A stretch of DNA of 64,000 bases from Verrucomicrobiota bacterium (GCA_018240015.1 JAFEGJ010000002.1:62619-126618), one strand, 5' to 3'. Shown: positions 1-8,600, numbered from the stretch's first letter. Program-made: numbers and translations. Notes: a model not told the origin generated them from the sequence alone.

Positions 1-675
1 CGATTTCAGAAATACAAACAAATCGTCGAGCTTCTTGCCGAGCAGGATGCGACTTCTGAACAAATTCGTAGAAAAGTTCGCTTGGAACCGGGGGGGACCA
101 TCAGCAAATATCTAGAGGACCTCGTCGAGACCGGTTATATTAGTCGCGACAACACGTGGAAAATAAAAAATGGAGCTGAATCCAATTTATGCAAATTTCG
201 GTTGAAGGACAATTATCTCCGATTTTATCTCAAATACATTGAACCTCGGCGAGGTCTTATTGAGAAAAATCGCGTCGTTGCCCTTCCGGCGTGGACTTCT
301 ATCATGGGACTACAATTTGAGAACCTAGTCCTTCACAATTTTCACAAAATTTATAGCCTTTTAGGAATAGACCCCAAAGAAGTTATCTATGACAACCCTT
401 ACTTTCAACGCTCAAATAACACGCAAGCAGGCTGTCAGATTGATTATTTGATCCAAACCAAGTTCAATACACTTTATCTCTGTGAAGTTAAGTTTTCCAA
501 GGATCCCATTGGTTCCGCTGTCATAAAAGAAGTGGAGCAGAAAATCGAGAGGCTTCTCAAGCCTAAAAATTTCTCCATCAGGCCTGTTTTAATCCACGTC
601 AATGGTGTTACAGATTCTGTTGCGGAAAGTGAGTTTTTCGCTAAAATAATCGATTTTAGCAGCTTTTTAGGATAA
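1..675 (+). CDS. DUF234-type ATPase, C-terminal part
   Basis: The reading frame is open from the first base and ends in TAA at 673-675, so the window holds only the C-terminal 224 codons. The visible part begins with a winged-helix-like segment (residues about 1-55, ending in GYISRD) followed by a nuclease-like region with the spacing D...E.K (QIDYLIQ, then CEVKFS). This layout matches the DUF234 C-terminal half of archaeal-type AAA ATPases, a family found mostly in accessory DNA and of unclear role. The P-loop half would lie upstream of the window. An F-box gene follows after 7 bases, possibly co-transcribed. The family call rests on reading alone. Confidence 0.7.
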   Translation, partial: RFQKYKQIVELLAEQDATSEQIRRKVRLEPGGTISKYLEDLVETGYISRDNTWKIKNGAESNLCKFRLKDNYLRFYLKYIEPRRGLIEKNRVVALPAWTSIMGLQFENLVLHNFHKIYSLLGIDPKEVIYDNPYFQRSNNTQAGCQIDYLIQTKFNTLYLCEVKFSKDPIGSAVIKEVEQKIERLLKPKNFSIRPVLIHVNGVTDSVAESEFFAKIIDFSSFLG

Positions 676-682
676 GTGTTTT

Positions 683-1327
683 ATGAATATTTGTGCATTA
701 TCAGAAGAGGTTCTTTTTAATATATTTTTTTATTTAGAAGCTAAAGATTTAGCACGCTGCTGCAAGGTGTCCCAACTTTTCAAGAGGATGGCTGAAGATG
801 AGCGGTTGTGGAAGGCGTTGTTTCCCGGGCTTGTTGTTCCTCTAGGCGAAACTATAAAAAGTTATGCGCAAAAAAATTGTGTTCTAAGTCGTAAAAACAT
901 TAAAAGTCACCTAATTCAAATTTTATCGGAGAAGGCTCGGAGCGCTATTGAGTATCGATTTGTACAACACTCTAGTTTAAAGATTAAAATGTCAGCAGAT
1001 TTTTGTAACGGTATTCCGCCTTATAGGCGTCCGGACAAATTCGAGAAAACTTATTACGTTTTGGAGAAGATGCCTGTTGGAGAAGTGAGTACAGATGCTT
1101 TTAGCCAAGGATTACAACCTAAAAAGAAAGATGGGGTTGAATACACTGTTGAATATAGTGGATATTCCGAGGAAGTAATACATATTCTTAAGACGATTGG
1201 TGTATTTAATAAAATTTGTGAGCAAGAGACAGCTACTAGTAAATTTAATGAGGTTTACTATTTTATCTCATCGGCTGTTGCTATCGCCGCTATGGCATTC
1301 CAAGCCTATTTGAACGAAAAGCGCTGA
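683..1327 (+). CDS. F-box domain protein, possible host-directed effector
   Basis: This 214-residue protein opens with an F-box-like motif (residues about 5-48: LSEEVLFNIFFYL, then CCKVSQLFKRMAED and LWKALF). F-boxes bind Skp1 in eukaryotic SCF ubiquitin ligases, and bacteria that carry them are usually intracellular. The middle is unrecognised. A hydrophobic stretch near the C-terminus (about 190-208, ISSAVAIAAMAF) could be a tail anchor. The gene lies 7 bases after the ATPase-like gene and 19 bases before the PHP gene. No signal peptide is visible, so export would need a type III or other system not encoded here. The F-box call is fairly safe; secretion is inference. Confidence 0.7.
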   Translation: MNICALSEEVLFNIFFYLEAKDLARCCKVSQLFKRMAEDERLWKALFPGLVVPLGETIKSYAQKNCVLSRKNIKSHLIQILSEKARSAIEYRFVQHSSLKIKMSADFCNGIPPYRRPDKFEKTYYVLEKMPVGEVSTDAFSQGLQPKKKDGVEYTVEYSGYSEEVIHILKTIGVFNKICEQETATSKFNEVYYFISSAVAIAAMAFQAYLNEKR

Positions 1328-1346
1328 AAGTTCATTCTACAGGTCT

Positions 1347-2177
1347 ATGTTTAAAGCCGATCTCCACTGCCATTCGACGAGCTCTGATGGGTCTCTCACG
1401 CCCGAAGAGCTCATTATTAAGGCCCAAAAAATGGGCCTCCAAGGTCTATCGATTACCGACCATGACACGGTAGGTGCTTATGAAACCGCCATTCCTGCTG
1501 CAAAAGCAAATAACATCCGTCTGGGCAGCGGAATCGAGCTCTCCTGTGATTTTCAGCGGCTGCACATCCATATTCTTGGATACGATTTTGATGTGAATAG
1601 CCCTAAAATCCATCAGGTATGCGAGCTCCACAGGCAGCGCAGGCTGCACCGCAACCGCGAAATTCTGATCAAATTAGAGAAAAGGGGAATGAAGATTGCA
1701 GAAGAAGATTTGGTGCAAAAAACAAAGGGTAAAACAGCAGGCCGTCCTCATATCGCGGCGCTCTTAGTGGAGGGAGGATATGTCAAATCGATAAGACAAG
1801 CTTTTGATCAGTGGATAGGAGATGGAAAGCCTTGTTATGCTCCTGGCGCGGAGTTTCCGATCGAGGAAGGCATTGATGCCATCCATGCCGCGGGGGGTAA
1901 AGCGTTTTTAGCTCATCCGCACCTCGCAGAGATGGTTTATCCCAAACCCATTCCTTGGGAAGCGATATTGAGTCTTCCTTTCGATGGCATCGAGTGCTAC
2001 TACGGGAATTTTCCTGCCAAATCTGCGAAGCGCTGGTTGGACATCGCAGAAAAAAAACACTGGCTGGTCAGCGGCGGCTCTGATTTTCATGGAGTTGCCA
2101 AGCCGGATATCGAACTCGGAACAACCGTTGTCGATGAGGGTATTTTTAATTCCATATTTGAACATCCTCTGGCATGA
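1347..2177 (+). CDS. PHP-domain phosphoesterase
   Basis: The 276-residue protein has the PHP metal-site motifs in order: DLHCHSTSSDG at 5-15, SITDHDT near 35-41, a His/Glu-containing middle (GIELS, GRPHIAA), LAHPH near 190, and GSDFHG near the C-terminus. PHP proteins hydrolyse phosphoesters with a cluster of two or three metals. This stand-alone form resembles the E. coli YciV/RNase AM group, which acts as a 5'-3' exonuclease on short RNA or on nucleotides. It overlaps folC by 4 bases (ATGA), so the two are probably translated together. The exact substrate cannot be read from sequence. Confidence 0.85.
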   Translation: MFKADLHCHSTSSDGSLTPEELIIKAQKMGLQGLSITDHDTVGAYETAIPAAKANNIRLGSGIELSCDFQRLHIHILGYDFDVNSPKIHQVCELHRQRRLHRNREILIKLEKRGMKIAEEDLVQKTKGKTAGRPHIAALLVEGGYVKSIRQAFDQWIGDGKPCYAPGAEFPIEEGIDAIHAAGGKAFLAHPHLAEMVYPKPIPWEAILSLPFDGIECYYGNFPAKSAKRWLDIAEKKHWLVSGGSDFHGVAKPDIELGTTVVDEGIFNSIFEHPLA

Positions 2178-3322
2178 GCTACCAACAAATCATCGATAGA
2201 CTTTTTGCTCGTCAGCCTCGCTATGATCGGCAGTCTGTTATCGTTTCTGAAAAGCTCTCGGCATCTTGTGACAATCCTCATCTTTTGTTTCCCTCTATTC
2301 ATATAGCAGGAACCAATGGGAAAGGGTCCGTCGCGATTAAGATGGCCAAAGCGCTCGAATTTTCAGGATTGAAGGTGGGGCTTTTTACGTCTCCGCATCT
2401 TTTTTCATTCACAGAGCGCATCGTCATCAATGGAGTGCCAATTTCTGAAGAAGCATCGATTTACTGGGGGAAACACGTGCTCGAACTGGCTGAAAAGCTA
2501 GCTCCGCATGCCTCGTTTTTTGATCTCATGACGATCATGGCATTCTGCTACTTCCGCGAGGAGAAAGTCGACATTGCCGTGATAGAAGCCGGAATTGGAG
2601 GCATGTATGATTCGACGAATATCATTCAGCCCGCACTCTCCATCATTACTTCTATTAGCGAAGACCATATACCGATTCTGGGCACAACGCTACAAGAAAT
2701 TGCGGCAGAAAAAGCGGGCATCATTAAGAAAAATGTCCCCGTTGTTTTGGGCCCTTCTTCTCAATTGGAGCCGATCCTTACAGCTGCAAAGCACTCTCCG
2801 CTCTATATCGCCCCAGAGGTGCCGGGTTTTTATGACAAAGAAAATCAGTCCATTGCTCAACTTGCTCTAGAACTCTTAAGTGTGAAGCCTGAATTAATCC
2901 AAAAAAGTCTCTCGTTTCGGCCTAAGTGCCGCTTTGAAGAGGTGGCTCCAGGGTGGATCTTTGATGTCGCACATAATCCGAGCGGCATTGCAAAGCTTCT
3001 AGAGGCGCAGGATCTCTATTATCCAGGCGAACCATTTTCTGTAGTTGTGGGGATGTCAGAAGATAAAGATGTTAAAAAATCTCTCGAGCTTTTAGGTAAA
3101 AAAGCTCAGCATCTGTATTTAGTCGAAGGCAGCTCTACACGGTCGATGAAAGCGGAGCAAATGGCCGCAATCTTGTCTGTTTTAAACTTGAATTCCTATA
3201 CCGTTGTTGGAAAACGGCACGATCTTATCCTGAAAGCGGGAGGCAGACGCGTCGTTTGCGGTAGTTTCTATATCATGAAGCAAGTCTTTGATACCCTGCG
3301 AAGCGCGGGCATAATACTTTAA
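2174..3322 (+). CDS. folC: Folylpolyglutamate/dihydrofolate synthase
   Basis: This Mur-ligase-family enzyme adds glutamate to folates, and in many bacteria also to dihydropteroate, in the cytoplasm. The P-loop GTNGKGS is at 46-52, TSPHL at 72-76, the metal-site region EAGIGG near 138, and the C-terminal DVAHNPSG motif near 265. At 382 residues it is slightly shorter than E. coli FolC. The start overlaps the stop of the PHP gene (ATGA). The last 141 bases are also read on the minus strand by the next gene, an unusually long convergent overlap. Folate supply fits the folD gene at 48376. Confidence 0.9.
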   Translation: MSYQQIIDRLFARQPRYDRQSVIVSEKLSASCDNPHLLFPSIHIAGTNGKGSVAIKMAKALEFSGLKVGLFTSPHLFSFTERIVINGVPISEEASIYWGKHVLELAEKLAPHASFFDLMTIMAFCYFREEKVDIAVIEAGIGGMYDSTNIIQPALSIITSISEDHIPILGTTLQEIAAEKAGIIKKNVPVVLGPSSQLEPILTAAKHSPLYIAPEVPGFYDKENQSIAQLALELLSVKPELIQKSLSFRPKCRFEEVAPGWIFDVAHNPSGIAKLLEAQDLYYPGEPFSVVVGMSEDKDVKKSLELLGKKAQHLYLVEGSSTRSMKAEQMAAILSVLNLNSYTVVGKRHDLILKAGGRRVVCGSFYIMKQVFDTLRSAGIIL

Positions 3323-3850
3323 TTTTTCCCTTGCCTCCGGAGATAGTTGACGCAGAAGGTAGCGAGCATATTGAAGATCATCGATCCCTTCCTCTAATAC
3401 TGCTTCAGCAGCCATATAGGCAAGTTCATCGGTGTCTATATCTTCACCGTCTGCGATCTTATCCGCCCGTTCGAGGGCCATCGCTAAGACGCGGCGCTGC
3501 GCGAGACTTGGGCAGTAAGCTTCCAAGAAACAATGGATATGAGCTTGCAGGGAATTAATAGCGGCAGCAGAGTTTTGAAGCTCTTTTGCTTCCTCCGCAA
3601 TGGAGAGAATTTCAAATTCCATAACGCGTGTATCGACTTCTCCATAGAGCTTAACGATCTGATCGTGGATTTCTTGAAAATAGTCTTTGGCAAAGATATT
3701 GACGCGTGATGCGACATGGGCAAGTTGATCGATCATTTCCAGTGCATGGTGGAGAGCTTTTCCCTCCTGAGCATTCATGGGTTTTTCAACTTGATGCTCG
3801 ATCACATGAAGAAGATCGTAGCAAGCTTGTGTTCCTATTTGAGATACCAT
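3182..3850 (-). CDS. Hypothetical helical protein overlapping folC
   Basis: I do not recognise this 222-residue protein. It is rich in Ala, Glu and Leu and predicted by eye to be almost all helical, with acidic runs (DGEDIDTDELAYMAAEAVLEEG). No signal peptide or membrane segment is visible. The last 47 codons lie antisense within the 3' end of folC. That tail (residues about 176-222) turns Asn/Ser-rich and less helical, so it may be read-through into folC after loss of an original stop. The gene is monocistronic, followed downstream on its own strand only by opposing genes. Function unknown. Confidence 0.6.
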   Translation of the reverse strand: MVSQIGTQACYDLLHVIEHQVEKPMNAQEGKALHHALEMIDQLAHVASRVNIFAKDYFQEIHDQIVKLYGEVDTRVMEFEILSIAEEAKELQNSAAAINSLQAHIHCFLEAYCPSLAQRRVLAMALERADKIADGEDIDTDELAYMAAEAVLEEGIDDLQYARYLLRQLSPEAREKLKYYARASQGIKDLLHDIETTANDASASRFQDKIVPFSNNGIGIQV

Positions 3851-3992
3851 AGTATTAACCCTCTATTATTGACTTATTATTTTAAAGGCAAGTTAATCTC
3901 TATATACCTCTATTTTACTCCTTTTTATTCGTAATAACAATTAACTATCATATTTTTAATTTAAAGTTTGTGTAAAGACGATTTAAGTGTAA

Positions 3993-4511
3993 TTAAGTCT
4001 GTGACTTAATTACCCACAAAAATGAAGGGGCATGAGCCCCAAAGACATGGTGTTTTGCCTCTACGGGTGCTTCTTTTGTCCACTCCAAAAGGACCTCTCT
4101 TTCTCGTTTTCCTTCCTCATGGGGATAGCAAACAAAACTGAGGGCGCCGCCCGTTTTTAGTCTTTCAAGGCCAAGTTTGGCGCTTTGGAGCGTTGTTTGA
4201 GTGCGGGTGGTGATCGCCTTGTTTCCCCCGGGAAGATATCCTAAGTTATAGACGATGAGGCGAAGATCGGGGTCTTCAGGAAGGACCGAGTGGCACTGGT
4301 GTAAGAAAATAATTGAATTTGGCGCGTTTTTTCTTGCTGCATCAAGGGCCTCTAATTGAATATCTAACGCAAAGATCTTACCCTCAGGGAGAAGCGTCGC
4401 TAAATAGGCGAGGTCCTTCCCATTGCCGCAGGTAGCGTCGATTGCCGTATCATCTGGTTGAAGATGGCGTCTCCAATATTCGTGGGCGAGTTCCAAGTGA
4501 GCTTTGCGCAT
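3993..4511 (-). CDS. mnmM: MnmM/YtqB-type tRNA methyltransferase
   Basis: The 172-residue protein is a class I SAM methyltransferase of the small YtqB/MnmM family, which methylates the aminomethyl group at U34 of certain tRNAs. Motif I is IDATCGNGKDL (24-34), the acidic SAM ribose residue lies in FALDIQ, and the family-specific YNLGYLPGG follows near residue 93. The frame stays open to a GTG at 4556, but the ATG at 4511 fits the family N-terminus (AHLELAHEYW). A GAGG lies about 12 bases before that ATG, which is a long spacing. It lies divergent from tRNA-Val and infC. Family assignment is good; substrate follows from the family. Confidence 0.8.
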   Translation of the reverse strand: MRKAHLELAHEYWRRHLQPDDTAIDATCGNGKDLAYLATLLPEGKIFALDIQLEALDAARKNAPNSIIFLHQCHSVLPEDPDLRLIVYNLGYLPGGNKAITTRTQTTLQSAKLGLERLKTGGALSFVCYPHEEGKREREVLLEWTKEAPVEAKHHVFGAHAPSFLWVIKSQT

Positions 4512-4578
4512 TTCACAAGGATACCTCAATTTTTTGTTGCTTGGAAGCAAAAGCACGTGTTAAAGTTTCTGATTCTTT

Positions 4579-4652
4579 GGGGTATTAGCTCAGTTGGTTA
4601 GAGCGCCACGTTGACATCGTGGAGGTCAGTTGTTCGAGTCAACTATATCCCA
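4579..4652 (+). tRNA. tRNA-Val (GAC)
   Basis: A full cloverleaf can be drawn. The acceptor GGGGTAT pairs with ATATCCC, followed by discriminator A. The anticodon stem CCACG/CGTGG encloses the loop TTGACAT, giving anticodon GAC. The T arm AGTTG/CAACT encloses TTCGAGT. CCA is not encoded. A small 7-bp hairpin (4663-4683) lies between the tRNA and infC. Confidence 0.95.
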
Positions 4653-4717
4653 AAAGTATTGCAAAGGATGTAGACAATCCTTTAGAATAGACTTTTTGAC
4701 CTTGGAGAAGAAAGCGT

Positions 4718-5233
4718 TTGAGAATTAATCGTGAGATTCGCGCCCCAAGAATGCGCGTAATCGACAAAGATGGCAATCAGCTCGGTGTTTTGACATTGAT
4801 CGATGCCTTAAGCCGTGCCGAGCAGGTGGGACTCGACCTCGTTGAGATTGCCCCCAATGCTGTCCCTCCTGTTTGTAAAATTATCGATTTTGGAAAGTAT
4901 CGATATGAACAGGCCAAAAAAGAGAAAGAGAGCCGCAAATCGCAGCACCAGGTGAAAGTCAAGGAAGTCAAGCTCAAGCCTAATACCGATGAGCATGATC
5001 TTCAGACAAAGCTGCGCCATGCGAGAGAATTTATTACCAAGGGAAACAAGGTCCGCATTACGTGTGTTTTCCGAGGAAGAGAGATGATGCATACTGAGTT
5101 TGGTTTAAAAGTTGTGAAGCGAATGTGCGAAGACCTCTCGGATATAGCAACGCCCGAATCTCCTGCGAAATTGCTCGGGAGAAACCTTTCCGTGGTGCTA
5201 GCGCCCGGTGGGAAGAAAAAGAATCATACATAG
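4718..5233 (+). CDS. infC: Translation initiation factor IF-3
   Basis: The 171-residue IF-3 keeps the small subunit free and checks start-codon pairing. The N-domain motifs INREIRAPRMRVID and GLDLVEIAPNA, the basic linker (YRYEQAKKEKES), and the C-domain (KVRITCVFRGREMMH) are all present. Translation appears to start at TTG 4718 with GGAGAAG about 8 bases upstream. Rare start codons are typical of infC, where IF-3 represses its own message. rpmI follows after 9 bases, rplT and pheS after that, forming the classical operon. Confidence 0.95.
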   Translation: MRINREIRAPRMRVIDKDGNQLGVLTLIDALSRAEQVGLDLVEIAPNAVPPVCKIIDFGKYRYEQAKKEKESRKSQHQVKVKEVKLKPNTDEHDLQTKLRHAREFITKGNKVRITCVFRGREMMHTEFGLKVVKRMCEDLSDIATPESPAKLLGRNLSVVLAPGGKKKNHT

Positions 5234-5242
5234 GAATAGAAT

Positions 5243-5437
5243 ATGCCAAAGATGAAAACACGCAAAGCGATGAAAAAGCGCTTCAAGGTTACGGGAACAG
5301 GCAAGCTCATGCGCACCCATCCCGGCCGCCGCCACATCCTGACGAAAAAAGCTTCTAAGCGCAAACGCCGCCTGAAGAAGCAAGTCCGCGTCGATGAAGG
5401 CCAAGTAAAAATGTACAAACGACTCATGGGAGTGTAA
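5243..5437 (+). CDS. rpmI: Ribosomal protein bL35
   Basis: The 64-residue, strongly basic protein has the bL35 pattern [14 protein letters not shown] near the start and [14 protein letters not shown] in the middle. It is a late-assembly protein of the large subunit. It lies 9 bases after infC and 3 bases before rplT. The AGGAATAGA-type ribosome binding site sits directly before the ATG. Length and motifs are normal. Confidence 0.96.
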   Translation: MPKMKTRKAMKKRFKVTGTGKLMRTHPGRRHILTKKASKRKRRLKKQVRVDEGQVKMYKRLMGV

Positions 5438-5440
5438 GTT

Positions 5441-5797
5441 ATGGTAAGAGCCACCAACGCAGTCTATACCAATCGCAAAAGAAAACGTCTGATGAAGCAG
5501 GCGAAGGGATTTGTCGGCGATCGCAAAAATCACCGCCGTCTCACTTCGAGCTCCGTTTTGCAAGCGATGGGATTTAATTACGAAGGACGCAAGCAAAGAA
5601 AACGAGATTTCCGCAGTCTGTGGATTAACCGTCTCAATGTCGGTGCGAAAATCAACGGTCTTTCTTATAGCCGTTTGATCCAAGGTCTTAAGAAGTTCGG
5701 GAGCGGACTCAATCGCAAAATGCTCTCCGAGCTCGCGATTGCCGATCCAGCTGCTTTTGCCGCCGTTGCAGAAAAAGCAAAAAGCGCCCTCGCTTAA
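5441..5797 (+). CDS. rplT: Ribosomal protein bL20
   Basis: The 118-residue protein shows the bL20 N-terminus (MVRATNAVYTNRKRKRLMKQAKGF) with its basic extension, and the conserved FRSLWINRLN region. It binds 23S rRNA and is essential early in large-subunit assembly. In many bacteria it also represses the infC-rpmI-rplT message. No mRNA mimic of its rRNA site was identified here by eye. pheS follows 8 bases later. Confidence 0.96.
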   Translation: MVRATNAVYTNRKRKRLMKQAKGFVGDRKNHRRLTSSSVLQAMGFNYEGRKQRKRDFRSLWINRLNVGAKINGLSYSRLIQGLKKFGSGLNRKMLSELAIADPAAFAAVAEKAKSALA

Positions 5798-5805
5798 AGG
5801 CCCAA

Positions 5806-6825
5806 ATGGACGAAAGAGTTTCTTCTCTTCGTCAGCAATTCAAGCTAGAGCTGCAAAACGTCCAAAATAGCAAGGACGCCGAGCAGCTCAAAGTTCGCTA
5901 TTTAGGTAAAAAAGGACCTATCCAAGACCTCATGCAGGCGCTTCGCTCCTGCACTGAAGAAGAGCGTCCTCACTTCGGCAAAAAAATCAACGATCTCAAA
6001 CAAGAACTCAGCGCTCTTTGCGAAGAAGCCATCGATGGTTTTCTCAAAGCCGAGCTCTCCGCCCAGCTGGCCCATGAAAAAGTTGACATTTCGCTCCCTG
6101 GCCGTAAGACCAACCTCGGCCGACAACATCCGCTGAACCTCATCCTTTCTGAAATCATCGACATCTTTGCCGGCATGGGATTCTCCGTTCAATATGGCCC
6201 CGACATCGACTCAGATTACTACAACTACGAAGGCCTCAACTTCCCTCCCGATCATCCCGCTCGCGAGATGCAAGATACGTTTTACATCACGCCCTCCATG
6301 CTTCTACGCTCCCATACCTCTAACACCCAGCTGCGCGTTATGGAGAAGCACAAACCACCCATCCGTATCATCGCTCCTGGCACGACTTATCGTAATGAAG
6401 ACATCACACCGCGCTCCCACGTCTTCTTCCATCAGGTCGAAGGTCTCTACGTCGATAAAAATGTTACATTTGCTGATCTTTTTTCCACCCTCGAAGAATT
6501 TTTAAGTAAGCTCTATAAACAGCCCGTCCAGACGAGGTTCCGCCCCAGCTATTTTCCTTTTACGGAGCCCAGCGTTGAAGTCGATATCCGCTGCACCGCC
6601 TGTAAAGGCGAAGGGTGCCGCCTCTGTAAGCATTCTGGCTGGTTGGAGGTTGTAGGAGCTGGCATGGTCCATCCCCAAGTCCTGCGCAACGGGGGAGTTG
6701 ACCCTGAAGAATATAGTGGATTTGCCTGGGGATTTGGTATTGAGCGCCTTGCGATGCTTCGGTATGGCATCCCCGATATCCGCCTTTTTGCAGAAAACGA
6801 CTTTCGTTTTTTAGCCCAATTCTAA
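5806..6825 (+). CDS. pheS: Phenylalanyl-tRNA synthetase alpha subunit
   Basis: The 339-residue alpha subunit has an N-terminal coiled coil (about 1-85) and the class II catalytic core. Motif 2 is RNEDITPRSH, followed by FHQVEGL, and motif 3 is the GFAWGFGIERLAML region. It charges tRNA-Phe together with PheT. pheT is not next to it: only tRNA-Ser follows, 18 bases on. Such separation of pheS and pheT is also the arrangement I recall in Chlamydia. A four-cysteine insert (CTACKGEGCRLC, near 263) is present. Confidence 0.96.
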   Translation: MDERVSSLRQQFKLELQNVQNSKDAEQLKVRYLGKKGPIQDLMQALRSCTEEERPHFGKKINDLKQELSALCEEAIDGFLKAELSAQLAHEKVDISLPGRKTNLGRQHPLNLILSEIIDIFAGMGFSVQYGPDIDSDYYNYEGLNFPPDHPAREMQDTFYITPSMLLRSHTSNTQLRVMEKHKPPIRIIAPGTTYRNEDITPRSHVFFHQVEGLYVDKNVTFADLFSTLEEFLSKLYKQPVQTRFRPSYFPFTEPSVEVDIRCTACKGEGCRLCKHSGWLEVVGAGMVHPQVLRNGGVDPEEYSGFAWGFGIERLAMLRYGIPDIRLFAENDFRFLAQF

Positions 6826-6843
6826 TATAATGACGCGCTTTAC

Positions 6844-6928
6844 GGAAGAGTGGCAGAGTGGCCTATTGCGGCTGTCTTGAAAACAGCTGTCGGGCAACCG
6901 ACCGTGGGTTCGAATCCTACCTCTTCCG
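6844..6928 (+). tRNA. tRNA-Ser (UGA), island target
   Basis: The acceptor GGAAGAG pairs with CTCTTCC. The anticodon stem GCTGT/ACAGC encloses CTTGAAA, giving anticodon TGA. A long variable arm (GTCGGGCAACCGAC) and a T arm GTGGG/CCTAC with loop TTCGAAT are present, as expected for a type II tRNA. The mobile island begins at the last two bases (CG, 6927-6928), and integration has kept the tRNA intact. The recombinase gene on the other strand ends inside the tRNA. Confidence 0.95.
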
Positions 6929-8590
6929 AAGTAGAGACCAATTCGTACCCTTGTACTCTTGATCTAAGAGTGCAAGGGTCTCGATGTTGGAGTGCGCTAG
7001 ATAATAGGCTCTATTCTGGATCAGTTTCCCGCACTCAACAACACATTCTCCCGGCACCGGCTCAAGCTCTATCGTCCCAAATAGATCTTTTAAGGCCAGG
7101 GCAGAGGCTTTTGTGTTCTTGTTCAAGGTATCAAAGAGCTTTTCTAGTCTGAACGCAATCCATTCTTTTGGCGGAGCTTTAAAAGCGTTGCATCTCTGAA
7201 ATTCTAATGCCTGTATTTCACTTTTAAGCCTTTCATTGCGGTTTTCGGCATCGGTTAGGGCTTCTGACACTACTTTTGAAAAGTTCCCAACCTTGATGAA
7301 ATTAAGCAGGTTTTGAAGCTCTGCTTGAATCTTCTCGTGAATTTGCCTCTTTTGTTTAAGCTCTTCTGGGACTTGGTTTAATGTATTAGCGACTTCTTTT
7401 TCTATATTCTCATAGACGTATTTTAAGTTTTCCGCAGTCAGGAGCTTCGTTTGTAGGTTTTCTAGGAGAAGTTCTTCGAGACGCTTTCTTGGGATAGTGA
7501 GCTTATTAGTACACGTCTTCCTTTTGGCCTTATGGCAGCCATAATAGCCTCCGCCCTTACCACATACTTGGACAATGGCTCCACCACAGCTTTTGCATTG
7601 AAGTAGGCCAGCAAAAAGGTGAGTGGGGTTGGAATAGATATAGCTTTTTTGTGTGTTGGAAGTCCTTTGCGTGGGTGTTCTCATGGGCCATGCACCATCC
7701 ATCTGTTTCCATCTTTGTTTAGCTTTTTCCCATGTATCAAGGCTAATGATGGCCAGGGCTTCTTTAAAACAGATCATTCGCTCTGTTTCAGGGCGGTCGA
7801 ATTTCTTAGATTTGCCTGTCATCGGGTCTCTGATATTCTTGGTTTTTCTCCAATTCCAGTGACCCGCATATTTTTCGTTTTTAAGAATGCGGCTTACCGT
7901 TGAGTTTGCCCAACCACCAGGCCGGTTCTTTTTTGTCGGTAGTTTATCTTCATTGAGGCCTTGTACGATCGTATGGATGCTTTTTCCTTCTACGAATTCA
8001 GAATAGATGCGCCGAACGATAGAGGCCTCTTCTTCTACAATTTTGTGGACCATTCCTTCATATTTAGGTTGGCCTCGTTTGTTTAGTCTAATTTCTCCTA
8101 CAGGAACTGATTTATAGCCATATACAGATTCCCCAGTCGTATATCCTCGTAAACGTTGTCCTTCGAGACCCCGCATGGTTTTTTTTCTTAGATCGTCGAG
8201 ATAAAGCTCATTGATAAGTCCTCGGATATGAATGCCGAGTTTGGAGTTATCATCATCCGTGATAATCCCATCGGATACAGAGATAATCTTGATTTGGAAG
8301 AAATTAAATTTATTGACGAGAGTGAGCATTTGATGATTGCTGCGCGAAAGCCTTGAAAGATCATCGACGGCTACCGCATCAATCTCCTTATTTTCGCAGG
8401 CTTTTTCAAGAGCCTGAAGCCCAGGTCTATTAATTACTGACCCAGAAATGGCTTCATCAGAATAAATATGTTTTTCATCGAAAATCAAATTGTTACTTTC
8501 TATATATCTTTGGCAGACACGGACTTGATCATCGATGCTTTTTTCGCTTTGATTTTCTGAAGAGTATCTTGCGTAAATGGCAATTCTCAT
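6917..8590 (-). CDS. Large serine recombinase (integrase)
   Basis: The 557-residue protein has a resolvase catalytic domain (1-150) with the nucleophile in YARYSSENQ (Ser10) and VDDLSRLSR near 99. A recombinase domain follows (about 165-280, WANSTVSRILKNEKYAG). Then come a zinc ribbon (CKSCGG...CHKAKRKTC, about 332-360) and a coiled coil (about 395-450). This is the large serine integrase layout, which integrates DNA at short sites without a resolvable intermediate. The stop codon and last Arg-Lys-Arg codons lie inside tRNA-Ser, so the C-terminus is completed by the attachment site. AAGGAGG lies upstream of the ATG. It follows the small gene at 8601 and is probably its operon partner. Confidence 0.93.
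   Translation of the reverse strand: MRIAIYARYSSENQSEKSIDDQVRVCQRYIESNNLIFDEKHIYSDEAISGSVINRPGLQALEKACENKEIDAVAVDDLSRLSRSNHQMLTLVNKFNFFQIKIISVSDGIITDDDNSKLGIHIRGLINELYLDDLRKKTMRGLEGQRLRGYTTGESVYGYKSVPVGEIRLNKRGQPKYEGMVHKIVEEEASIVRRIYSEFVEGKSIHTIVQGLNEDKLPTKKNRPGGWANSTVSRILKNEKYAGHWNWRKTKNIRDPMTGKSKKFDRPETERMICFKEALAIISLDTWEKAKQRWKQMDGAWPMRTPTQRTSNTQKSYIYSNPTHLFAGLLQCKSCGGAIVQVCGKGGGYYGCHKAKRKTCTNKLTIPRKRLEELLLENLQTKLLTAENLKYVYENIEKEVANTLNQVPEELKQKRQIHEKIQAELQNLLNFIKVGNFSKVVSEALTDAENRNERLKSEIQALEFQRCNAFKAPPKEWIAFRLEKLFDTLNKNTKASALALKDLFGTIELEPVPGECVVECGKLIQNRAYYLAHSNIETLALLDQEYKGTNWSLLRKR
6929..6949. repeat. Left arm of reconstructed attP
   Basis: The 21 bases directly after the tRNA (reverse complement begins ggtacgaattggt) match the right arm at 16082-16102 with two differences, in inverted orientation. 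With the dinucleotide CG at 6927-6928 this forms the left recombinant site. Serine integrase attP sites have inverted arms around a central dinucleotide, which is what these arms give when rejoined. Confidence 0.75.
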
Positions 8591-8600
8591 GGAAGCCTCC

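Noticed and set aside
4663-4683. Hairpin between tRNA-Val and infC as a terminator
   Set aside because: A 7-base AT-rich stem with no T-run after it; too weak to call.
5198-5683. 161-codon minus-strand frame over rpmI and rplT
   Set aside because: Antisense to two certain ribosomal protein genes.
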